DNA of 13,503 nucleotides, taken from the NCBI GenBank assembly GCA_002711555.1, contig PARQ01000018.1, forward strand, positions 43,440 to 56,942, read 5' to 3'. The position numbers and the translations under genes are program-made. Below the pieces are notes generated by a model that was not told the origin of the DNA, made no database searches, and worked only from the letters and a program-made list of their open reading frames with translations. The stretch comes from Rhodospirillaceae bacterium. GTDB taxonomy: Bacteria > Pseudomonadota > Alphaproteobacteria > UBA8366. Below, piece by piece: positions 7,395 to 13,503 of the stretch (its first letter is position 1; every line of letters starts with the position of its first letter).

Positions 7395-9107
7395 CTAAGA
7401 TTTTAATCGACCTAACACTTTTTTGGCGGGACCAGCCATTACAATACGGCCTTTTTCCATTAAGAGTATACTATCACAAACTGACAATACCTCTGAGCTA
7501 TGGGTTACGGCTAATACGGTAGACTGTCTGGATGCAATCTTGAGATTTGAAGCAAGCTTCTTTTCCGCATTTTCATCAAGATTACTAGTAGGTTCATCCA
7601 AAAGCATTATTGGTGGATCATTCAAAAAGGCCCTAGCTAGCGCTAGACGTTGTCTTTGACCTTTTGACAAATTTCCACCGCTTTCGGTTAGTATTGTGGC
7701 ATAACCATCCGGCATATCCAAAATGAAATCATGAGCTTCTGCCATTTTAGCTGCCTCTATAACTGCAGGATCAGCAACATCGGGCTGTGTAATCGCTATG
7801 TTATCCCGAATAGAACCCGAAAACAGGTTGATTTCTTGTGGCAAATAGCCAACCCAATAGGCCAACACATCCTGAGAAAATTGGCTTATATCAGCGCCGT
7901 CTATCAAAACACGACCCTGATCCGGCGGGTAAAGACCTCGAATGACTTTCAAGAATGTACTTTTACCACTTCCATTGCAACCCAACAAAGCATGCATTCC
8001 TCTTGGGCCAATAACTCCCTCAATACCAGAAATCGCATCAGCTGCATTATTTCGATAAGCAAAATTCACTTTCTCAAATTTTAACTCACCCTCCGGCTGC
8101 GCCAATTTCACACCCGTTTTAGAACGTTCGCCATCGAGGTTAAACACCGTGTCTAAGCGAGTTACGGAATGTCGTAACTGCGAAATAATTCGCCAATGCG
8201 ACACTAACTGTGTCATGGGCATTATCATGCGAGCACCAAGCATGTTTGCCGCAATTAGCGCCCCAATAGTCATTTTTTGGTCGAGTATTGCCAGTGCCCC
8301 AATTGTCGTTACAGCAATAGTGGAAGACAGCATCATTACGTGCGCAAGCGTTTGGTGAGTGTCCGCAACCTGCCCTCGCTCCCGGGAGCGATATATTAAA
8401 TCGCTGTGGCGGGCCTCCCAAGTAGGCTTCAAAGATTTTTGCAATGCAGATGATTTTACCGTTTCGCGAGCGCTTAATAATTCCCCCATGAAGTCATCGC
8501 GTGAAATAATGCCGTCGTGTTCACGCATTGCAACAGAGTCCATTGATATTCCAGATCGCCATGCCAACAGCATGAATAAAGGCATGACAGCTACTAACAC
8601 CCATGCAATTGGGGATGCGATTATGCATACAATGAAAAAGAAAATTAAAGCAAAAGGCAAATCTATTGCCAAAGCTGCAGAGGGTCCGGAGAGCCCGTTA
8701 CGAACGATTTCTAAATCTCTAAATAACAGATGCCAATAAGCAGTTGGCCTGCTTTCCAATGTTAGAAGTGGGAGGTTCAGTACTTTGTCATACAGCTTGC
8801 GCCCGATAACAACGTCTAATCTGACGGCGAAGGCTTGAAATATCCTGCTCCTGCCCTGTCTCATTATATATTCAAATATCAGTACGATAATAATGCCAGC
8901 GATCAGACCATATAAGGTAGTCAGCCCACCATGAAAAATAACCCGATCATATACCTGCATGACGAAAACAGGTACGGATAGCGCTAACAAATTCACAAAT
9001 AATGATACTAGAAAAACTCCGCGCAATTGGGCTTTTGAGCTTAAAATGATAACCCGCAACCAATTAAATTTTCTTGCTACAGGTTTACGCTGAATATCAC
9101 CGGCCAT
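7395..9107 (-). CDS. Type I secretion ABC transporter permease/ATPase, PrtD type
   Basis: 570 residues from ATG 9107: a fused membrane domain and nucleotide-binding domain acting as a homodimer in the inner membrane. Membrane segments start near residue 30 (L-R-G-V-F-L-V-S-L-F-V-N-L-L), so there is no N-terminal C39 peptidase or C39-like domain; this fits the PrtD/AprD class. The ATPase part has Walker A G-C-N-G-S-G-K-S-T (Lys382), Q-loop Y-L-P-Q-E, signature L-S-K-G-Q at 480-484, Walker B I-M-L-L-D-E-P (Asp504, catalytic Glu505), D-loop S-N-L-D and switch His536. The signature has Lys where most family members have Gly. The frame is open to TTG 9197, but ATG 9107 has AAAAGG six bases upstream. 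It is the first gene of the operon. The substrate is unknown; such systems usually export proteins with uncleaved C-terminal signals, often RTX repeats. Confidence 0.93.
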   Translation of the reverse strand: MAGDIQRKPVARKFNWLRVIILSSKAQLRGVFLVSLFVNLLALSVPVFVMQVYDRVIFHGGLTTLYGLIAGIIIVLIFEYIMRQGRSRIFQAFAVRLDVVIGRKLYDKVLNLPLLTLESRPTAYWHLLFRDLEIVRNGLSGPSAALAIDLPFALIFFFIVCIIASPIAWVLVAVMPLFMLLAWRSGISMDSVAMREHDGIISRDDFMGELLSARETVKSSALQKSLKPTWEARHSDLIYRSRERGQVADTHQTLAHVMMLSSTIAVTTIGALAILDQKMTIGALIAANMLGARMIMPMTQLVSHWRIISQLRHSVTRLDTVFNLDGERSKTGVKLAQPEGELKFEKVNFAYRNNAADAISGIEGVIGPRGMHALLGCNGSGKSTFLKVIRGLYPPDQGRVLIDGADISQFSQDVLAYWVGYLPQEINLFSGSIRDNIAITQPDVADPAVIEAAKMAEAHDFILDMPDGYATILTESGGNLSKGQRQRLALARAFLNDPPIMLLDEPTSNLDENAEKKLASNLKIASRQSTVLAVTHSSEVLSVCDSILLMEKGRIVMAGPAKKVLGRLKS

Positions 9108-9113
9108 ATGGAG

Positions 9114-9119
9114 CCTTTT
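9114..9119 (-). promoter_or_regulatory. Shine-Dalgarno AAAAGG for the ABC transporter
   Basis: AAAAGG on the minus strand lies six bases before ATG 9107. The longest-frame TTG at 9197 has no such site, so this decides the start. Confidence 0.4.
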
Positions 9120-9276
9120 CAATTTTTTGTTGTTTTCGATTAGCACCGCATAGTTGTGGCAATACCATATCAACCTTGTTTTTAGAAATCTCTTCAAGCA
9201 GAGAGGGTAAAAACATAAGCAAGCCCGTCTATGTAAAAAATTTAGTGTATCATTTTTCGCATGGTTTGACCCTAAT

Positions 9277-9304
9277 TTGACAACAAATCTGCTCCTATCG
9301 GTAA
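9277..9304 (+). promoter_or_regulatory. Candidate sigma-70 promoter for the cyclase gene
   Basis: A consensus -35 box TTGACA (9277-9282) is followed after 16 bases by GGTAAT (9299-9304), which matches four of six positions of the -10 consensus. It would give a leader of about 110 bases before ATG 9430. This is a pattern match only. Confidence 0.25.
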
Positions 9305-9429
9305 TGCCAAAATGAGATCTTCGAAAGCCTTTCTAATGACGGTCTGTGATAAATTCTATATACATTTAGGTTTGTAAATTGATCGCCGATCGTTTTCATG
9401 CTCAGATTCAATCAAGGACGAAATTTGAT

Positions 9430-11916
9430 ATGGTTGAGACACGGGATACAAGTAAAACGCCGTTTAAGAGCCCTGAGTGGCAACCTGGCGATGATGTGCC
9501 GCTGGATCAAGCTGGAAAAATCGAACTTGAACGCCCAAAACCCGATGAAAGCAAATCGAGTTGGATTGGTAAAATTCAGCTCGGAACATTAATTGCGCTC
9601 GCCCTTTTAGTTGCAGCAGTAGTAATTCGTTGGCTTGATCCAGTTCAAATTGAAACTCTTCGCAACAAGGCTTTCGATCAATACCAACTTTATTCACCTA
9701 GATCGGCCGGAAATTATCCTGTTGCCATAATCGACCTTGATGAGAAGTCACTCTCAGAAATTGGACAGTGGCCGTGGCCCCGAAGTATCGTCGCTAAAAT
9801 GATTGAGAATCTTGGTAATCTAAATGTAGCCGCAGTCGGGCTAGATATAATTTTTGCCGAACCAGACCGAACCTCACCTGACAGAATAGCGGAAACTTTA
9901 ACCCAGTTAACTGAGGACGCAAAAAATAGCTTAAAAGCATTGCCCAGCAACGAATCATTGATGGCTTTAGCGATGAAAAAAGTACCAGTGGTCGTGGGCC
10001 AAGTCGGCTTGTATTCACAACTACCAAAAGGTAAAAAACCTCCAAAATTTCCTTCTCCCTTTAAAGCTTTTAAGGGGGCCGACCCCAAACCCTTTCTTTT
10101 CCAATATACAAGCCTCATGGCTAATGTAGAACAGGTTGAAATGAATGCGGCCGGCCACGGTTTCTTCTCCGTATGGGAAGAAGCTGATGGAGTTATTCGT
10201 CGCGTCCCATTAATTGCCCGGATAGGCGCAAAGCAAATTCGGCCAGCGCTAACTATCGAAATGCTTCGCGCTGCCTACGGAACGAATACACTTCTGACCA
10301 AAGCAAATGCTGCGGGAATTGAATCCATCGCGATGCAGGTCAAGGGCGCACGCGGTCAGTTCTTTGATATTCCCTTGGACGGAAATGGACGCATCTGGGT
10401 TCATTTTAGCAAGCCCGCTAAACAAAATGTCATGCCGGGACAAAGTAGGCTTTATGTGTCAGCCGCTGACGTCCTAGCCAACAGAGTTCCGCCAAACTTC
10501 CTGAAAGGAAAGCTTGTACTCGTTGGAACATCCGCAGCCGGCCTTCAAGACCTTCGAAATACTCCTGTTGCAGGCCGTATGCCGGGGGTAGAGGTGCATG
10601 CAAATATTTTAGAGTCTGTATTTGCAGCTGAAGCAAATTATCAAAAGGCTGTCAGAACAGAATATGAAAAACTTATTGGCGATGGCGTAACTCAAAACGA
10701 GGCAGCCCTTAAGGTCCGGGCTTTAGACAAACGGGACTTTTTCCTTCGGTATCCTGCTTGGGCTAATAGTGCTGAAATACTACTAATAATTCTCTCTGGG
10801 ATTCTTTTGATTTTGCTGATACCTCGTTTAGGACCTATATTAACTTTGGTCTGTGTGGCAGTTGCCAGCTGTGCACTTGGATTACTTTCTTGGTATTTAT
10901 ACACAACAGAAAATCTGTTACTTGATGTAACTTACCCGGGTGCAGTAACCATTGCAGTATATTCGGTTTTAGCATTTTCAAATTACACTCGTGAAGCAGC
11001 AGAAAAGAAGCAAGTTCGTGGCGCTTTTGCGCAATATCTGTCACCAGAGCTAATTGAACAATTAGCCGAGGATCCAAGTCGACTAAAACTCGGCGGTGAA
11101 ACCAAAAGGATGACACTATTATTTTGCGACGTGCGAGGTTTCACATCCATCTCAGAATTGTACAAGTCAGATCCTCAGGGTCTTACTACACTTATAAATA
11201 GGCTACTTACCCCACTGACAAACACAATTTTGGATCGAAATGGCACTATCGATAAGTATATGGGCGATTGCATCATGGCATTTTGGAATGCACCTCTGGA
11301 CGATAAGGATCAAGAAGGGGATGCTTGTGCTTCGGCATTGCAGATGTTTGAAGACCTTAAAATACTTAATGAAGAACGCGAGAACGAAGCAAGGGAACAG
11401 GGAATCGGTTTCTTGCCTTTAAATATCGGTATAGGCATTAACACAGGTGATGTGGTTGTTGGTAACATGGGTTCCTCCCAGCGGTTTGACTATTCCGTGC
11501 TCGGAGATGCAGTGAACACTGCCGCGCGACTTGAAGGTCAATCGAAAGAGTACGGATGCGATATTGTTATTGGTCAAGATACCGCAAGTGAGGTTGCTGA
11601 CCAATACGCCCTACTAGAGTTAGATAAGATCGCCGTAAAGGGCAAGTCAGAAGCCGTAACCATTTTCGGTCTTATGGGCGATCACGATTACATGAATGCT
11701 CCGACTTTTAATAAATATAGAAGAAAGACTGATGAAATGCGTAGAGCATATCTGGCCCGAGACTGGGATACAGCGGAAAAAGCCGCAAAAGAAGCCAGCA
11801 CCATGCCGGAAGCACCAGTAGGCCTTTATAAAATGTACCTTAACAGAATTGAAAATTATCGAAATAACCCACCGGAAGAAGATTGGAGTGGAGTTTATGT
11901 GGCAATGACCAAATAG
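9430..11916 (+). CDS. CHASE2-domain class III adenylate cyclase
   Basis: 828 residues from ATG 9430. A cytoplasmic N-tail and one membrane segment (about 50-67) lead to a periplasmic CHASE2 sensor (about 73-430; V-A-I-I-D-L-D-E-K-S-L, W-P-W-P-R, G-L-D-I-I-F-A-E, and L-V-L-V-G-T-S-A-A-G later). Three membrane segments follow (about 447-518), then the cyclase domain. Both metal-binding Asp are present (Asp567 in F-C-D-V-R-G-F-T, Asp613 in Y-M-G-D), as are Lys609 for adenine recognition and the transition-state pair Asn696/Arg700 in V-N-T-A-A-R. The second purine position is Ser689 (usually Thr or Asp). It should be catalytically competent and make cAMP in response to an unknown periplasmic cue. 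A tail of about 75 residues follows the cyclase domain. The frame is open to TTG 9379; ATG 9430 is preferred, with AAGGA 11 bases upstream. Confidence 0.92.
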   Translation: MVETRDTSKTPFKSPEWQPGDDVPLDQAGKIELERPKPDESKSSWIGKIQLGTLIALALLVAAVVIRWLDPVQIETLRNKAFDQYQLYSPRSAGNYPVAIIDLDEKSLSEIGQWPWPRSIVAKMIENLGNLNVAAVGLDIIFAEPDRTSPDRIAETLTQLTEDAKNSLKALPSNESLMALAMKKVPVVVGQVGLYSQLPKGKKPPKFPSPFKAFKGADPKPFLFQYTSLMANVEQVEMNAAGHGFFSVWEEADGVIRRVPLIARIGAKQIRPALTIEMLRAAYGTNTLLTKANAAGIESIAMQVKGARGQFFDIPLDGNGRIWVHFSKPAKQNVMPGQSRLYVSAADVLANRVPPNFLKGKLVLVGTSAAGLQDLRNTPVAGRMPGVEVHANILESVFAAEANYQKAVRTEYEKLIGDGVTQNEAALKVRALDKRDFFLRYPAWANSAEILLIILSGILLILLIPRLGPILTLVCVAVASCALGLLSWYLYTTENLLLDVTYPGAVTIAVYSVLAFSNYTREAAEKKQVRGAFAQYLSPELIEQLAEDPSRLKLGGETKRMTLLFCDVRGFTSISELYKSDPQGLTTLINRLLTPLTNTILDRNGTIDKYMGDCIMAFWNAPLDDKDQEGDACASALQMFEDLKILNEERENEAREQGIGFLPLNIGIGINTGDVVVGNMGSSQRFDYSVLGDAVNTAARLEGQSKEYGCDIVIGQDTASEVADQYALLELDKIAVKGKSEAVTIFGLMGDHDYMNAPTFNKYRRKTDEMRRAYLARDWDTAEKAAKEASTMPEAPVGLYKMYLNRIENYRNNPPEEDWSGVYVAMTK

Positions 11917-12048
11917 CATCAACAACTAGTTCGCCAGCGTGATATACACCCCTTGACCTTTATTTTACTGCGTAACTTAATGACCGTCACGTAAACCTAG
12001 CCTTTGATGGATCCCTTGCTTACTTGCTGCTTGCAAAAAAGTTTTAGT

Positions 12049-13503
12049 TTACAGTTTCAATTGGCTCAGTGCGGTCTTGACTCTTGCAAAAACATCTTCC
12101 CAGTCACCACAAATACGCTGCCGGAATAATCGCATTGTGGGATACCACGGTGTGTCGGCACGTTTCATTAGCCAACGCCATTCATTGCCATAGGGGAGGA
12201 TTAACCAAACTGGTTTCCCTAGCGCACCGGCAAGGTGCGCAACCGCAGTGTCACAAGCAATGACCAGATCGAGTTGGTCGATAATTTCCGCTGTATCACC
12301 AAAGTCCTTTATCTTCTCTTTAAGATCGATGATTGTGCCATTCTCGAAACAAGGTTTCGCCTCCAGAGAGGCAGAACTAGATTGGATTGAATAAAAAACC
12401 ATCTCTGAAAGGCTGAAGAGGGTCATAAAATGTGCGAATGGGATAGAACGATACCTATCGTCGCTATGAGTAGGTCGCCCTGCCCAAGCAATTCCTATAT
12501 TGAGCTTACTTTCCTGACTTGGAATGAGAGAGCAATGCTTAGACTCTGGTGCCTTCAGATAGGGCACTTTGCATGGAATTGTATCCAATCTGGTACGGAA
12601 ACGGTTAGGAAGACTGAGAAGTGGTATTTGCACATCAAAAGCAATTTCATCACCACTATTCAGCGTATAGATTTGGTCATATCCCTCAATGGACTTTATC
12701 ACCGGATAAAGCTCTGGTTCGCATAGTATTTTTACCTTGCCACCCGTGCCACGTCTCTCTGCCGCTATTTTTGGCACGTAACGAATAAATTGGAGTGTGT
12801 CTCCGAAACCTTGTTCGACATGCACAAGTAAATCTCTGCCATTAAGGGGACTACCGTCCCACAAACGTGAGTGGATATCTGGTATATTTGGCTTAAATGC
12901 AGGCATTTCAAACCGCGATTCATAGGCTGCCCATCCCTCATCATATTGCCCGTTTAACAGCAGAATGCTAGCCGGAGCGAAAACACCCCGTGCAGCTGAG
13001 GGCTGCAACTGGCGAACGCGCCTGTAACATGCCATTGCGTCCTGAATTTTCCCCATTCGGAGCAGCGCATTTCCAAGCGTATACTGCGCGTCAGGGTCTG
13101 TCGGTACAGCCTGCAAAGCTTTCTTGATAAGTAGCATCGCTTCTGCCGGCTGTCCTAGCTTCAAAAGAACGTGCCCGAGATTTTTAAGTGCAGTTAAGTT
13201 CTCAGGAGAATTGATCAGAGCTTGGCGTATCATCATTGCCGCTTTTTCATATTGGCCTATTTTTTCGTACGCTGCGCCTATGTTAGACAAGCAACGTGTG
13301 TGGCGAGGATCAATATTCAGACAGTATCGATAAAAATAAATTGCCCGTTTTGGATCTTCGAGGCGAAACCAACAATTTCCTAGTTTGTAAAAAGCGTTTG
13401 CCCACGTTGGCGCTATTTCAACTGCCTTTTGATAATTCTTGGAAGCTTCTTTAAGGTCGTTTTGGTTTGCTAAAGCATCGCCTAGATTTGAATAGGCTTC
13501 TGC
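12049..13503 (-). CDS. TPR-repeat protein with GT9/GT-B-like glycosyltransferase domain, 5' end cut by window edge
   Basis: The frame runs open to the right edge, so the start is outside; 484 residues and the stop are visible. The first part carries five clear tetratricopeptide repeats of 34 residues (for example A-Y-S-N-L-G-D-A-L, A-F-Y-K-L-G-N-C, C-L-S-N-I-G-A-A-Y, A-L-K-N-L-G-H-V, Q-Y-T-L-G-N-A-L), then a degenerate sixth ending in G-W-A-A-Y-E-S-R. The C-terminal part is the glycosyltransferase-like domain common behind such repeats: E-Q-G-F-G-D at visible residues 230-235 followed by L-Q-F-I-R-Y, N-I-G-I-A-W-A-G, R-S-I-P-F, C-D-T-A-V-A-H-L-A-G-A near 417-427, and W-Y-P-T-M-R-L-F-R-Q. Donor and acceptor are unknown. 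A TTG at 13290 could be mistaken for the start, but repeats continue upstream of it. Confidence 0.85.
   Translation of the reverse strand, partial: AEAYSNLGDALANQNDLKEASKNYQKAVEIAPTWANAFYKLGNCWFRLEDPKRAIYFYRYCLNIDPRHTRCLSNIGAAYEKIGQYEKAAMMIRQALINSPENLTALKNLGHVLLKLGQPAEAMLLIKKALQAVPTDPDAQYTLGNALLRMGKIQDAMACYRRVRQLQPSAARGVFAPASILLLNGQYDEGWAAYESRFEMPAFKPNIPDIHSRLWDGSPLNGRDLLVHVEQGFGDTLQFIRYVPKIAAERRGTGGKVKILCEPELYPVIKSIEGYDQIYTLNSGDEIAFDVQIPLLSLPNRFRTRLDTIPCKVPYLKAPESKHCSLIPSQESKLNIGIAWAGRPTHSDDRYRSIPFAHFMTLFSLSEMVFYSIQSSSASLEAKPCFENGTIIDLKEKIKDFGDTAEIIDQLDLVIACDTAVAHLAGALGKPVWLILPYGNEWRWLMKRADTPWYPTMRLFRQRICGDWEDVFARVKTALSQLKL

Larger units (their letters stand above)
9108..9429. promoter_or_regulatory. 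Divergent intergenic region between the secretion operon and the adenylate cyclase
   Basis: About 320 bases, AT-rich, with no credible gene. It must hold promoters for both the leftward secretion operon and the rightward cyclase. On the + strand TTTGAC occurs twice, at 9265-9270 and 9276-9281, 11 bases apart, and the second copy is part of a TTGACA box. I found no convincing -35/-10 pair for the leftward operon, and no riboswitch or RNA fold is apparent. Confidence 0.5.

Noticed and set aside
8140..8421. 93-codon minus-strand open frame within the ABC transporter
   Set aside because: It is an alternative frame of the transporter's membrane domain, with no recognisable features.
9108..9197. 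Longer N-terminus of the ABC transporter from TTG 9197
   Set aside because: No Shine-Dalgarno before the TTG; ATG 9107 has one at good spacing and gives a family-typical length.
11917..12048. Gap between the convergent cyclase and TPR-glycosyltransferase genes, searched for a bidirectional terminator
   Set aside because: Only short matches (such as GTAAAC/GTTTAC far apart) and an A6 run without a stem; no credible hairpin terminator.
1..13503. CRISPR arrays, tRNA or rRNA genes, insertion sequences, attachment sites
   Set aside because: No regularly spaced repeats, cloverleaf-like segments, transposase motifs or terminal inverted repeats seen by eye; a tool scan (tRNAscan-SE, ISfinder) could still find something short.

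Overview
The window looks like chromosome from an alphaproteobacterium, possibly a marine lineage of moderate to low GC. This rests on gene content: a molybdopterin-binding/MobA-like fusion beside xdhC, an esterase-like phytase-family protein, a CHASE2-type adenylate cyclase, a PrtD-type secretion ATPase and an alphaproteobacterial-style SPOR protein. The placement is inference. I see no rRNA, tRNA, insertion sequence, phage gene or CRISPR array. Gene packing is tight and several starts are probably TTG or sit well inside the longest open frame.

Left block (1-3151, + strand): the 3' end of an XdhC-family gene overlaps by 14 bases a gene fusing a molybdopterin-binding domain to a MobA/MocA-like nucleotidyltransferase. 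Both point to maturation of molybdenum cofactor for a xanthine-oxidase-family hydroxylase, whose structural genes would lie off the left edge. A secreted esterase-like phytase-family protein of unknown substrate follows on the same strand. Its end overlaps the convergent next gene.

Middle block (3138-9107, - strand): an apparent operon for a complete type I secretion system, read right to left. It holds an ABC permease/ATPase of PrtD type, an HlyD-family periplasmic adaptor and a TolC-family outer-membrane channel. A predicted lipoprotein with a C-terminal SPOR domain comes last. No RTX-like or other recognisable substrate is encoded in the window. The SPOR lipoprotein, possibly tethered to the outer membrane and binding peptidoglycan, is the most unusual partner here.

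Right block: a roughly 320-base divergent intergenic region (9108-9429) separates the secretion operon from a membrane-anchored CHASE2 adenylate cyclase on the + strand (9430-11916), so the two may share regulation. Convergent with the cyclase is a TPR-repeat protein with a GT-B/GT9-like glycosyltransferase domain (12049-13503, - strand), cut off by the right edge.

I see no obviously new defence or mobile system. The best candidate for something undescribed is the secretion operon with its SPOR lipoprotein and divergent cyclase.
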